Shown one piece after another: positions 11,101 to 21,889 of a DNA stretch of 64,000 bases; positions within the stretch are counted from its first letter, which is position 1; every line of letters begins with the position of its first letter. Location: the NCBI GenBank assembly GCA_026119855.1, contig JAOWBW010000324.1, positions 868,001-932,000 on the forward strand, read 5' to 3'. The notes under the pieces are model-generated. The model made no database searches and was not told the DNA's origin. It saw only the letters and a list, made by a program, of their open reading frames with translations. A program made the position numbers and the translations under genes. This DNA comes from Campanula takesimana. Lineage: Eukaryota > Streptophyta > Magnoliopsida > Asterales > Campanulaceae.

Positions 11101-14100
11101 AGTGGCTACATGTAGGCTGGCTTTTTGCTCACAAGTTCTCCATTACGTTATAAAAGGGTCTGCTGGTATAATTTTGGGTTTTGAAGAACATTGATTTATA
11201 CCTCCGCCCCTAAAAGTGTGTCATCAGTTTTCAAGGAAATTGACTTATAAGCACTTTTAGCAGAGCATATACACATATATATCTATAATCAGCACACTAT
11301 GTGGTCGCAGGTACAAATTAGGCGTATACGAGGTGACTTTAGTAACTTTTCTAGAAGATGGATTTCCTTTTGGGACCTAGTTCTTCTTCTTGTTGTTGAA
11401 AATAGAGACTCATTTAGGTATTATTGGAGTACTAAACTAGCCATTTTTAACCCAATGATGATGTTTTTAACTCAAGGATCCTGTTGCATATTTGTAAATT
11501 ACTGCATATGAAATATGAATGCCAGGGAAATACCGTTTGACTACCTACTAAATAGTAATCGACTGAGGACTTCAAGATGTAGACATTTAACACGCACTTG
11601 ACAGCTTATTGGTCGCTGGAAGATTTTTCCAGGCGAAGCAGAGTGGACCAAAATAAATCCACAAAGCTGCTAAGTAGTTACAAGGCTTTGTTGACTTTAA
11701 CGTATTGCTATTGATTGATATGCTTATACGTGTACCACCTGATTACACCATTCCCAGTTTTAGTTTACACACATGTTTACATATTAAAGATTCTTTAACT
11801 TCCAACTGGGGGGGAAGCTTATTTATTGTTTTAATGATTAGGGAATTACTACAGTGTTGGAGAATCAAGGGCGCAAGCTGCAAAAGAAGGTAAGGGCCTT
11901 GCTGATTTCAAGTATGGGTGTGCTGGCTTCTCTGCGTACGCAGATAGGAAAAATTCAGGAGACATGCAAGAAACGCAAACAGACTTGCCAGTCTGTGTCG
12001 GCATTGAGGTTCTTTTTCTTCCTGTCCCATCCTTGTATGTTTCTTGCCTGTAACTATAACTGGGATCAATGCATTCTCGTAGTTTTTGTCAGGAGAGAAA
12101 ATTGTATTGTTTGTTATGTTTCTCTCTGTATGTTACAGCAGGAGGAGGTTGCTTGCTATTTTCATTTTTCTGTTAATCATGGAATGTACCCTCTGCATCC
12201 CTAAATGAGTGTCCCTTTTTACTTTGAGGGATTAAAGTCTGACGTATAAGCAATTTTAGAAGCAAATGTACATAAGTACCCTTACTATACACCTTATAGA
12301 CTTATATGTATTGCAATAAATTGGACTATGATACATGTTACTGTTAAAGTTATTAACTTCCTTAAAATTGACACTCATTTTGGAACAACTTTATATAGAA
12401 AGTAGACACTCATGTAGGGAGGGAGCCATGGAGGGAGTAGTATTACTATTGGTTGTTAAATGTGTAGGTTGAGCTCGGTAAATGTGCTATATCTGTTTTC
12501 AAATACTTTTTCAACCCTACGTGAATAATTATGTTGAGTTGTTGGAGTATTCTGGCTAGTGAATTGAATATAATGATTGAGTAGTAATTATGTTTAAAGG
12601 AAAATTCAGCCGTCTCTTATTTGTTGAATCCTTCTTTTCGTATAAAAAGAAGATGAAAATGTAGTGAACTTCAGTACAGTTAGTTTGTTAATGGTATAAC
12701 ATGTTGAGCAACGATGTTGGTTTCGTTAGAATCTCTACGAGCAGAACTATGTATTATTTTTCATCGTGGTTATGTTTCTTACTATTTTCATTTGTATCTT
12801 CTTAATTTTGCAGCTTCTTATAGACAGAATAGTTACAGATGCAGGTGAATCTTCCCCTGCACATGTTCATAACAAAGGTAAAACATGTTCTGGCAATTAT
12901 AGAATTCTCATTTACGAGGGTTCCTTTTAACGAGTTAGTTTGGTGTACATGCAACTTGTAGTTCTCTAGGTGATTACGCTGTCACGTGAACAGTGCCTTT
13001 CAGAATGATTAAGTCGTTCAAAGTTGTCACCATTTAGCAAGAACTCTTCCATCCCTAATGCAACTTTAACCTTGGTACTCCCTCTATCCCGGAACGTGTG
13101 TCCATTTTGACTTTGCGAGTCTTTTTAAAAGGCAGACTTTTAAGCGATATTAGCGCATATACATATGTACCCTTACCATCACCTTATTGATTTTTAGTAT
13201 TGCATGTGCTCATTGAAATATATATGTCATAGGTGGATTAAGTGAAAATTACTGCTCATTTTGGGACACATTGTTTTTCTTGAAAAATGGACACTCATTT
13301 AGGGACGAAAGGAGTATAATCAATAAACAAGTTAGGACACTAATAAGCATCGTTTCATTTGATCATTCTTAAGGGTAATAATTAGTTCTTAAGAATGTTT
13401 TATTTTTCAAAGTGGGACATCCCAAAATCGGTGAGGAAAAGTTAAGATTTCCTGATTTCATGTGTGTTTTCTTGTTTCAATGATAAAGTGCTCTGGGGTT
13501 TTGGGTGGGTGGGTGGGGGTGGGGGAGGGATCAATGTGTTGATCACTTCTAGAAGAAGGGTAGAGGTATTCTGGTCCATTTGGTCATAGCATGAATAAGA
13601 GCTGCATCCATGTTCAGAGAATTAGTCCTTAAGCAAGTTATCTGCATAGCTCACAAGAGAACCTAAGCAAGGTATTACACAGAACAAATGGGTGGATTCC
13701 CTCCCTTTCCCGCTCTCTCTTGGGAAAAAATATGAATTAAAAAGGTATCCATTTGCTTGCCGCAAAAATACAAGTATTGCAGGTTCAGTAGCAAGCAAAC
13801 AAAAACATTAAAATAAATGCTGGACTGGAGGGAATTTCCACTGAAAGGGGAGAGCTATATGTCCACGTATATGGCTTACTTACATGTGTGAATCTTAAAT
13901 ATGTGATGCATAAAGTTTGGGGTTCAGTTTCCTTAAATTGTTTGACCATAGGGAAATTTTTTTCTTTGAACAATTTGACTTATTTATCCTTTATCCTTTT
14001 GTGTCAATCTGTCTCTTTGTGTGTGTGTGTGTGTGTGTGTGTTCACTTGTGCATTTCTACCAATGTCAATTCCACTTTCTTGTTTCATCCTTTTATTTTC

Positions 14101-14454
14101 TCGATCTGCCTTCAAGGAGTTTATTGCATGTTACTAAGTCATATCAGTGTTTGCTGAAGATGGCCATGCGATTCCACAGCCACAAACTCCTAAACCAGCT
14201 CATTCTGTTGGAGACGATTTCTTCAGCAGGCAAGCAGTATACATTTTTTACTTTCCATCATATTGAATTTCGCTCAATTGCTACTGCAACTCTTATCATA
14301 ATGTTGCTCATAAACTCATCTTTTGGAAAATACCAGGTTTACCAGAAACGCAAACTTAGTTGCAAATGGTGTGGCTAAGAACGTGCGTAAAGTGGGGAAT
14401 CACTTGAAGGAAAGTTTCGAGGACCTGTATCCATACAGAAGACCGCCCAAGTAA
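8181..14454 (+). CDS. Plant-specific CxxC protein of the DUF8204-like type (5 exons seen, one short exon unresolved)
   Basis: Exon 1 (8181-8400) starts with ATG, an acidic then Ala-rich low-complexity leader, and the conserved block KSCKGCLYYSSNLKSKSRNP. Later exons are 11855-12008 (GKGLADFKYGCAGFSAYADR and LPVCVGIE), 12814-12877 (LLIDRIVTDAG), 14160-14229 and 14337-14454 (HLKESFEDLYPYRRPPK, stop TAA 14452-14454). I recognise this as a plant family with paired Cys motifs (CKGC, CVG), probably metal binding; function unknown and the DUF number is from memory. Joining exon 1 directly to 11855 gives the wrong frame. A microexon of length 3n+1 (family members have a short V-P-x-Y segment here) is needed in the 3.45-kb intron; I could not locate it. 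The last intron has a GC donor (14230-14336). Confidence 0.75.
9678..10654. mobile_element. TIR element (hAT-like, non-autonomous) in intron 1 of the 8181 gene
   Basis: The ends are inverted: ATAGTTACCAGGAACGTG at 9678 and ACATTCCTGGTAACTAT at about 10635-10651. Inner portions (GTTTGGGAACGCGACC and CACCGCGTTCCCA) are inverted too. Flanking TGTGAAC is present on both sides (9671-9677, 10655-10661; the 8-bp versions differ by one base). A Stowaway MITE (10211-10492) sits inside. A 165-codon minus-strand open frame crosses its left edge (9515-10012) but matches nothing I know. Confidence 0.6.
10211..10492. mobile_element. Stowaway MITE (family D)
   Basis: 282 bp flanked by TA (10209-10210, 10493-10494) with ends CTCCCTCCGTCCCACCTCAC and GTGAGGTGGGACGGAGGGAG. 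The interior contains pyrimidine-rich ACTCATTCTCTCTCTTCATT stretches like those in the 15426 tandem array. Confidence 0.92.
10655..11854. other. Remainder of intron 1, low complexity
   Basis: Contains a poly-G run (10749-10762) and a poly-T run (about 10838-10858), plus a Stowaway-like fragment near 11200-11290. The missing microexon of the 8181 gene should lie here or further upstream in the intron. Confidence 0.5.
12189..12437. mobile_element. Stowaway MITE (family E, diverged)
   Basis: Flanked by TA (12187-12188, 12438-12439). Ends are CCCTCTGCATCCCTAAATGA and CATGTAGGGAGG...GAGGGAG. The interior parallels 13078-13314 (ACACTCATTT, GCATATACATATGTACCC-like segments). It lies in intron 2 of the 8181 gene. 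Confidence 0.65.
13078..13314. mobile_element. Stowaway MITE (family E)
   Basis: 237 bp between TA dinucleotides (13076-13077, 13315-13316), ends CTCCCTCTATCCCGGAACGT and TTTAGGGACGAAAGGAG. It lies in intron 3 of the 8181 gene. Confidence 0.8.
14021..14042. repeat. (GT)n microsatellite
   Basis: About eleven GT dinucleotides in intron 3 of the 8181 gene. Confidence 0.9.
14230..14336 (+). other. GC-AG intron of the 8181 gene
   Basis: The upstream exon ends CTTCAGCAG and is followed by GCAAGC; the acceptor is TACCAG. Only this GC donor keeps the frame from the DDFFSR block into FTRNANLV. AG|GCAAG matches the strong consensus of the rare GC-AG class. Confidence 0.7.
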
Positions 14455-15144
14455 GGTTGGTAGTCTGGAAAATATGAAGGAACGGAGGAAACAAGAATAA
14501 ACAATACTACATAGTTTCAATTAACAATGCCAATTTTTTCCCCTGAGTTCTTTTGTCAAAGCCCTCTTGCTTCTCTTAATATAACACAAAATAAGAATGC
14601 AATATGAAGAAGGGATAGCGTGGAATTTTTTTCTTGTATGTTCCTCGGAAGGAGAACTGAAGAAGTAAACTACTAGCCTAATGCATGCAGTCATTTTTGT
14701 ATGTACAGAGAAACATTTTCGTCTAGGGGGACCAATTATGGTGTTCATGTACATCTCATAATTGCATACAATCAATCACTGATTCTTTCTCGATCTCAAC
14801 TTTGTTTTTTTTCGTTCTTTACGTGCTTCACATGATGTATTATATTTCTTCCGCACGAGGCATTCAGATTTATTATAGTATGCTGCAGCATGAAGTGGTA
14901 AAGGGGTTGCTCATAGAGTCCTATCCTAGGGCTTATCCTAGTTCCGCTCCTTGAGCTTTTCCATCATTCTGTAGAGTATAATTAAAATTAACCTGTTACT
15001 CGTATAAACATACATTGGGATTCAAGAGGGTAAACAGGTCAAGTGATTTTTAATATTTTTCTTTTCTTTTCGATTAGCGCTTGTTAAAGAAAAGATAATG
15101 GAGGAAAAACTCACATTTATGAGAGAAAACATATTACAGTAGTA
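14455..15144. other. Intergenic, no gene seen
   Basis: AT-rich 3' flank of the 8181 gene without recognisable coding or repeat structure. Confidence 0.5.
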
Positions 15145-15266
15145 ATCCCTCAGTCCCAAAAAGTTCTTCCCTTAAAAGTGCATATTACATGGCTAGAGAA
15201 GCAAGTGTTCATATTCTTGAAAAGTTTGAATAGTCAAATGTGAAGAACATTTTGGGACGAAGGGAG
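15145..15266. mobile_element. Stowaway MITE (family C)
   Basis: 122 bp flanked by TA (15143-15144, 15267-15268), ends ATCCCTCAGTCCCAAAAAGT and ACATTTTGGGACGAAGGGAG. Closely related to 6080-6257. Confidence 0.85.
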
Positions 15267-15425
15267 TACATAAATTCCAGGTCATTACTTTTATTAAAGG
15301 CACTCCATTTCGATCTGTAATTAGCACATAGCAAAGTTATGCTGATTGCAAAGTTTTCAATTGAAATAATTGTGGTCGATACTGAATGCATGTCTATTTG
15401 TTTGTTTATACTCCATCCTTGGCCA

Positions 15426-15715
15426 ACTTTTAATAATTTTATATTGAATATACATCACCACTCATTCTCTCTTTTTCATTTTCTACCACATATTTTCCTT
15501 ATTTTATTCTTTTACCTGTACATTTTAATAATTTTATATTGAATATACATCACCACTCATTCTCTCTTTTTCATTTTCTACCACATATTTTCCTTATTTT
15601 ATTCTTTTACCTGTACATTTTAATAATTTTATATTGAATATACATCACCACTCATTCTCTCTTTTTCATTTTCTACCACATATTTTCCTTATTTTATTCT
15701 TTTACCTGTACATTT
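15426..15715. repeat. 95-bp tandem repeat, three copies, inside a MITE-like sequence
   Basis: The unit starts at TAATAATTTTATATTGAATA (15431, 15526, 15621) and includes CACCACTCATTCTCTCTTTT and CTTTTACCTGTACATTTT. The copies look identical or nearly so, implying recent tandem expansion. The flanks (ACTCCATCCTTGGCC before, AAAGTCTCAAGTGGGTGGGG after) resemble the ends of the family D MITE at 10211-10492, so the array probably grew inside a decayed member of that family. Confidence 0.85.
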
Positions 15716-15779
15716 TTTTAAAAGTCTCAAGTGGGTGGGGCATAGGAATATATTGTTAAGAAAGCATTCACAACAAGAA

Positions 15780-15852
15780 GCCCGTCTAGCTCAGTTGGTA
15801 GAGCGCAAGGCTCTTAACCTTGTGGTCGAGGGTTCGAGCCCCTCGGTGGGCG
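15780..15852 (+). tRNA. tRNA-Lys (anticodon CUU)
   Basis: A 73-nt cloverleaf. The acceptor GCCCGTC pairs with GGTGGGC with two G-U pairs. The D arm is GCTCAGTTGGTAGAGC, and the anticodon stem CAAGG/CCTTG encloses loop CTCTTAA with anticodon CTT. The T arm is GAGGGTTCGAGCCCCTC, and the discriminator is G. Internal A box (TAGCTCAGTTGG) and B box (GGTTCGAGCC) are intact. There is no intron and CCA is not encoded, as in nuclear genes. A CAA-rich upstream sequence (CAACAAG, 15771-15777) and a T-run downstream fit a functional Pol III gene. Confidence 0.97.
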
Positions 15853-15858
15853 ATCACT

Positions 15859-15869
15859 CTTTTTTTTTT
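15859..15869 (+). terminator. Pol III terminator (T-run) of tRNA-Lys
   Basis: About ten consecutive T residues starting 8 nt after the tRNA 3' end. Confidence 0.85.
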
Positions 15870-16123
15870 ATTTTACCATTTTGTCTTTGGTTTTTAAAGC
15901 GCATTTCCCAATACGCGCTTCTAAACTGTTAAAAACGTGACAGGAAGGAGAAAGAGAAGGCAAACGTCTAAAACAGAGACAATCTCCCCTTCCTCGATCC
16001 CCGACCTACAATCCATTACGATACACAAAAATTAATTCTACAGAAACTTTCTCCAATTCATCTTCCTTCTCCGTTGATTGGTAACCTAACCTCGAATCTC
16101 GTCGTGTTAATTTTCGGTCAACA

Positions 16124-19100
16124 ATGGCCGCCTTTGTGGCTTGTAGGCGAGCTTTCCGACGTCTTGCACCTCCAAATTCTCCTTCCTCTTCGTCTTTTTC
16201 GTTTGGTAATTTCAATTATACTGATCGTAGACAAATTTCTCAGCTCGTCCAATCCAACGGCAAGCGCTTGTTCCTCGTTGACACCTTAGCTCTCGTAATT
16301 CATAATTATTCCTTTCCTCTCAATTAATTTTGTAAAATGTTGTGCACAATGCTTGCCCTAATTCTGGTGAGGTTTGGTTGAAATATAACTGAATGCTGAG
16401 GTGAAATATGGATCTAGGTTAGGAGATTGGAAGGGCAAGGTGTTCCGTCAAAGCAAGCCGAGGCAATCACATCTGCAATTACTCAAGTTTTGAATGATAG
16501 CTTGGAAAATGTGGCCCAATCCTTTGTTTCCAGGCCTGAAATGCAAAGAGTATGATTATTCGCCTTTGTTGTTTTTCTTTCAAATCGGAGAATGTTTTGA
16601 TTTTGACGTTTTTTCTTTACTTCTATATTTGTTCCATTATGATAATCTTGGCCGCATTTTTCATCTAGAGTTCAATTCCCTGTAGATTGAGATGACTCAG
16701 GAAGCAAAGTTGTCTAAATTCAAGTCTCAAGTTCAAAGCTCGCAGGTATGCAGCTTAGCTTGTGTATTTAATTTTTGAAGTTATTTATTATGAGATGAAA
16801 TGAAATGGTCCAAGTTACATTTGATCCCAATCTGAAGCTTGATATTTGTACAATCTGAAGCTTATTACTGGTGTTTGTAAATAAATTGGATTTCAGTTCT
16901 TTTAGATTTCATGATTGCTTAGGCTCTCTAAAAAAAGGGCAGCCCAGTGCACAAAGCATGGGGAAGGGTCCCCACGACAAGGGTGAAATGTAGGCAAACC
17001 TTACACTGCATAATGCAAGAGGCTCGAACTCGGATCTCAAAGTCACACGGGATAACCTTAATCGATGCGCCAAGGCTCCTCTTCAGCCTTTAGGCTCTCT
17101 CATACAGGAAAATTGGGGATACTTACTTTGAGATTGGAGTAGAAGTTCAGTATTAAAAGTTATTTATTAAGAGACTATTTTGTGATTGGTAAGGTTGTTG
17201 AAAGAGATAGATTGGTACATAGTTATGCAAGTAGCGTTTTCCTTCATGTGATACCCGTTTTGCTAGGAAACTATTAACTTATATGTGACTGGAACATGGG
17301 TTGACATAGCAGCCAGTCCTACCCGTATTGAGTAACAAAAAATGAGTCTCTATTCCAAAATCTAATTCATGAAGAACTAGAATAAGATGTAGCAGGTCAT
17401 TCAAAGACCAAATCATGAAGAACTAGAAAACTCTTCATTTTCATAATCTTGTGGTCACGTTCAAGAATCCCTTTTCACTGCATTTTCGTCCAGGTTAGGT
17501 TATTTCTTTCCCTACCTCTATTGCAGTTGTTGATTATTATCATCGCACTTCAAAACGAAGTATTCTAGAAAGTACATGGATTTGAATTAAGATTGCTTTT
17601 GAAACGGGTTGTAAGTTGCTTCTGGATTTGAATTCAGATTGAATTAGCATGGTTCACAATTCGAGCATAGAACTTTTGAGTTAATGTAAACCATACACTA
17701 TGTAGACTTCTTACTGGAAGGATGTATTTCTTAGGTGAATTTGGTCCAGGCAAAAGTATGTTATAACTGAAATTATTGATGACCTTATCAAAATATGTTA
17801 GGATTGATGATCTAACAATTACTTATCTTGCAAAGATTAAAGCACAAAATAGCAAAGAAAAAACAAAATTGAAAACAGATGAACACAAAGATTTACGTGG
17901 AAAACCCTTCTAAACAAGAAGAGTAAAAAACCACGGGCGACGGAGAACAATCCACTATAATCAATCAAGAGTACAAGGAGATGACAAGGTGATAATCAAT
18001 CACACAATCTCACAATCTCTCTATAATGATTAACCCTAGCTTTCTCTCTCTAAAACCTCTCAAGGCTGCACAGCAAAAGGAATTATTCGCATATGACAGG
18101 TTTAGGTTTTTATTAAAACTCTCCTAATCCAAATCCTGCTCGGATTCACTCCAGCCCGGCCCGTCAGTTGTGCGGCCGCCCAGAAGCACTTGTGCGGTCG
18201 CCCAAACAACCAGGCTTGATTCCGGCCTTGAAGAGTCTCATCTGTGCGGCCGCTCAGGACACCATGTGCGGTCGCCCAACGCCCCTGTCATCCGTCTCTT
18301 TTGCCAAAGAATGATTGAGAGACCCAACAAAATACACTATAACCTAAAGGAAAAAAACGGTGAATATGGTCCCTATAAAAGTATGGTATATAGAGGACCC
18401 TATGCATAGAGCTTGTTGGAAGCGTTGGCATCTATTTAGAGGTTGGAGCTAGCATTCACCACATTAAAAGTACGATATAACTGGAAGAAAAAATTTATGG
18501 TGAATTTGCAGTCCCTTTCCTTGACCATAATCATGAAAGCACACTAGCACCAAAGCTTAGCGAAGCTCACATAGGGTGTGTTTGAACTCTATCTCATGCT
18601 TTGGAAATGGAATTGAAACAATTGAAGTCCACATAATTCATTTTAGGGTAAATTACAAAATAGGGCTTAAAATCCTTGAGTGGTACTAGTTTGGGGACTG
18701 ACGTCCAAATTTTAACGAAATCGGGCCTATAGTGCCAAAATTTGATCATATTGGGGCTTTTTGACGTGATTTGTTAGAAAAGTCAGTTAAGTCACATGTG
18801 CTTTACACGTGATTCACAGATTGGATTAGTTTGAAATGGCTATTATTTTTTACGGGGTATACAGGAAATATTTAAATTAAAGAAGAAAAACTAAATTTCA
18901 GTGTCTAATATTTTTTGAAGCAATATATTAAATAATTAAAAACTTAAACAAATAAAGCACTAATTATTTATAAAAAAGTTAGTAAATCAAATATAAATTT
19001 TCATAATACATCAATAAAGTTAAATGAACAATATTCTTATGTACAATATTTTTTGACATAATGTACTAATTAACATATTAAATTTTAATCTAATTATTTG

Positions 19101-21889
19101 TTAGTTTTAGTTGCTAGATGGTACACTCCTAAGTCCCTAAGTCCCAACACAATTGTTCTCAGATTATACCATTTTTTCAATCAAAGAAACTCGCATCCAA
19201 TATCAATTTGCAAGCCAGTCAATTCCCGAAAATCCAACAAATCAAGAACCAGTGAAATTCAAAGTCAGGCCCACAATAAATATTTGAGAAATAAACAACA
19301 AAATAACTTGAACATCTCAGATGGAAAAGATGCTTCCACCCTTATGGAATTTTCTGGGCTCAATTTCAAAGCCGATTCCAGGTCCTCGTCCAAGATCTGG
19401 ACGCGATTGAAGTAAAGCTTTCTCTGCATTTTTCTGGCGGGTTTTTCTGAATGATGGACCGGATATGAAGGTGAACTCCTCGGTCCTCAAGGATGACCAT
19501 TGCACTCCGCCTCGCTCTCATCCGCTCAATGGGGCTTGGGTAGCGTCGAAGGTGGGGATGGGAAATGGCTGCCAGTGGGATGAGGAAAGGGATGGACGAC
19601 ATATTAGATGGAGGGTGGGATTGGGGATGACGTACTGGATTTGGGTTGAGAATAAAAGTTGGGGGAATTGGGTTATTTTGGGAAACAATTGTTTTATTAA
19701 TTTCCAACCCCCCTTCATTTCCAAACAATTGCACCTAACCCCTTTAGAATTAATATCCATTTCAAATTAATCTATTTTGTCTATCACGTGCAAGGCACAT
19801 GTGGTTTTAAACTGACTTTTCTAACGAATTTCGTCAAAAAGCTCTGTTTTGATAAAATAAAAATTACACCAGACGCCCCATTTCGTTAAATTTTGGACCA
19901 CATGCCTAAACTGGTACCACTCCGAGGAGTTTAGGCTCTATTTTGTAATTTACACTTCATTTTATTTTTTCATTTCCAAATTCAATGCTTGGAATTGGAG
20001 TTGCCAAACACACTCTTAGAGTGTATTAAATCTCTCAGTGCCAGCCACAAATATTGCTATGTATTTGATGCCGTTAGGCTTTACGCTCCAGGTTCGAGCC
20101 TTAGATGCTTCATGTTAAGATTTTTCTTACTTAATCACCTTTAGGTTAACATAAGTTGGAGAACAAGAAGAGAAAAAAAGGTCACTTTGTAAGTTTTATG
20201 CTTGTGCCCTTGATTATGGATGAAATGTATACAGTAAGGTGGCGTTTGTTTTTTTTAAGTGTTAAGTCCTGAAATCTGAATTCACATCTGAATCAATAAG
20301 AGGCAGCGTCTGAAGACTGAATTCTGAATTATTCAAGTTGTTTGTTTTTTCATCTGAATTCACATCTGAATTGTTTTTTTTTAAGTGTTAACCTTTTGAA
20401 ATATTATGTATAAGCATGAGAATTAATGGATAATAATGGATTTTTATTTGCTAAAAGAAAAGTGAAATAGCATTTTAATTATTGTTGCTTCTGACACCAT
20501 TCAGACTCTAATCAGACTTCATTTTAGGTCTGATTCATTCAGACTCCATTCAGATCAAAAGTTTCTATTCAGATCTGAAAGCTGAAAAAAAAAACAAACA
20601 ATCTGAATTGGAGAATGTCTGATTCGCTAGACATTCAGACTCCATTCAGATCTGAAAGAAAAAAACAAACGCCACCTAACTGTTGTTGATTCTTTGTCAT
20701 GAGAGGATTTTGCTACTTGCTAGAGCAAGTGGATTTGGCTATATAGTATACTAATATCAAGTTTAGTACCTAACCATGAACTGAAGAACTAGCTACCAGT
20801 TCAATGAACTCTATTCATTTTCCTTATCAATCAGATTTTCTAGGTAGAGAAACAAAAGCAGCAAATTTAATGGTAGTAATTTTGTGAATAAATCACTGAT
20901 TTAAGAGTTATCATAAAAAAGGGGAGTTTGAGGGAGTGAAACTTGGGAGATGGCTCCGCTGGATCTGTACAATACTTTCTCATTTGGAGTGTTGTGCGAG
21001 AGAGAGAGAGAGAGGGCACATAGAAAATGAAGAGACAAACAGAAAGAAAATGAAAAATTAAATTGCCTTGGAAAGGTTTGTTAGTCGTTTGGAAATATTT
21101 CAGTCCTAAAACGTGAATCTCATATGGGGTGGAAATGAACATCCGAAGCACATAGGCATCATCTACGGATGATGCAAGCCACAGAAAGCCTTCCAAGTTC
21201 TTCCAATCTATTAAAATAATAAACAAAATCTTGATTGGTTTTTGTTTGTTTTCTTTAATGAGTTAACCATTTTCTCCGTTTTCAGGAACATCATTTCTCG
21301 CTGTTGCAGCATGAGACAGAAAAACTTAAGAGTGATATAGAGAAAATGCGCAGTGAATTGAGGTACCATCTACTATTTCCCAGTTTCTGAATACATACAC
21401 CCTCTAATGCTTCTCGTTACTAAATATGATGTCAGGTATGAAATTGATAAAGTCACAGCTGGGCAGCGCTTGGATTTGAATCTTGAGAGAGGGTAATGGA
21501 TCTCCTTGAAACGTTTTGATTTTTAATTTGCTTGTATTGTAGAACAGGCAAACTGGTTTGTTTGTGCCTATTAATTGGTACTAAAAGAGGTATTGTGTGT
21601 CCTCAGGAGAATCAGGGATGAGCTAGCAAATCAGAATCAGGAAACAGGCAACCTGACAAACAAACTAGATCGAGTGAGTATATTACTTGCTCCTATTTTT
21701 CAAACTGCATTTTATTATGCTTGTTCTTATTAGGAGTGTGTTTATTTCTTGAAAAATACTTGACCTTAGGAAATTCATGCATTACGGGCTCACATGGAAG
21801 CTGCAAAATATGATGTGATTAAGTACTGCATAGGTACCCTCGTTTCAATCTCTGCTGTTGGTCTGGCTGTGCTCCGAATTTTAATGTGA
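16124..21889 (+). CDS. FMP32: FMP32/CCDC90 (DUF1640) mitochondrial coiled-coil protein
   Basis: Seven exons: 16124-16294, 16418-16549, 16686-16745, 21286-21362, 21436-21492, 21607-21673, 21770-21889. They total 684 nt and encode 227 residues with every junction GT-AG. The N terminus (MAAFVACRRAFRRLAPP) is an Arg-rich mitochondrial presequence. The domain starts around residue 45 (LVDTLALVRRLEGQGVPSKQ). A long heptad-rich coiled coil covers roughly residues 90-195 (QHETEKLKSDIEKMRSELR and neighbours). A single C-terminal transmembrane helix (CIGTLVSISAVGLAVLRIL) ends the protein. The family includes yeast Fmp32 and animal MCUR1/CCDC90B, inner-membrane proteins linked to cytochrome oxidase assembly and the calcium uniporter; the plant role is less defined. 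Intron 3 is about 4.5 kb because of transposons, yet all splice sites are intact. Confidence 0.9.
16930..17089 (-). mobile_element. Au-like SINE
   Basis: Read on the minus strand it begins near GGAGCCTTGGCGCATCGATT, carries a B-box-like GAGTTCGAGCC (17021-17031) and AGGCTGC-poor middle, and ends CACTGGGCTGCCCTTTTTTT, the layout of the plant Au SINE family with its T-rich 3' end. It is flanked by a perfect 11-bp duplication TTAGGCTCTCT (16919-16929, 17090-17100). Lies in intron 3 of FMP32. Confidence 0.9.
17796..18329 (-). mobile_element. Solo LTR, probably Copia-type
   Basis: 534 bp starting TGTTAGGATTG and ending GACCCAACA, flanked by a perfect 5-bp duplication AAATA (17791-17795, 18330-18334). 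The minus strand starts TGTTGGGTCTCTC, the usual sense for Copia LTRs, and has GGGTTTTCCACGTAAA near its 3' end, frequent in Copia R/U5. There is no internal region, so it is a recombinant solo LTR. Four GTGCGG(C/T)CGC motifs lie at 18168-18281. Confidence 0.88.
18574..20015. mobile_element. Tourist-like MITE split by a MULE
   Basis: The outer ends GGGTGTGTTTGAACTC and GTTGCCAAACACACTC are inverted, with inner pairing TTTGGAAATGGAATTG and TTGGAATTGGAG. The 1.3-kb MULE at 18646-19955 is inserted near one end. The flanking trinucleotides (ATA / TTA) are imperfect. Confidence 0.65.
18646..19955. mobile_element. Mutator-like element (MULE), possible Pack-MULE
   Basis: 1310 bp with terminal inverted repeats of about 49 bp (GTAAATTACAAAATAGGGCT at the left, inverted at the right) and a perfect 9-bp duplication TTCATTTTA (18637-18645, 19956-19964), diagnostic of Mutator superfamily insertion. 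No transposase is visible. The core (19300-19560) is GC-richer and has several overlapping open frames up to 122 codons that I do not recognise. A captured host fragment is possible. Confidence 0.85.
20238..20676. mobile_element. Tourist-like (PIF/Harbinger) MITE
   Basis: 439 bp, ends GGTGGCGTTTGTTTTTTTTA and AAACAAACGCCACC, flanking TAA (20235-20237, 20677-20679). The interior has many ATTCAGA/TCTGAAT repeats in both orientations. Intron 3 of FMP32. Confidence 0.85.
20677..21285. other. End of FMP32 intron 3, no further feature
   Basis: A short (GA)n run (about 20998-21014); otherwise unremarkable AT-rich intron with an intact TTTTCAG acceptor. Confidence 0.5.

Noticed and set aside
11731..11770. 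Candidate microexon (GTACCACCTGATTACACC) for the 8181 gene
   Set aside because: The translation VPPDY is suggestive, but there is no AG immediately before it and no GT in the right place after it.
13917..14378. 153-codon plus-strand open frame
   Set aside because: It overlaps exons of the 8181 gene in another frame and includes a (GT)n microsatellite translated as VCVCVC. A shadow.
15426..15715. Direct repeats resembling a CRISPR array
   Set aside because: Contiguous 95-bp tandem copies without unique spacers, in plant DNA inside a MITE.
19366..19734. 122-codon minus-strand open frame in the MULE
   Set aside because: Pro-rich, no recognisable domain, and it competes with overlapping frames on both strands. 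Kept only as a hint of captured sequence.
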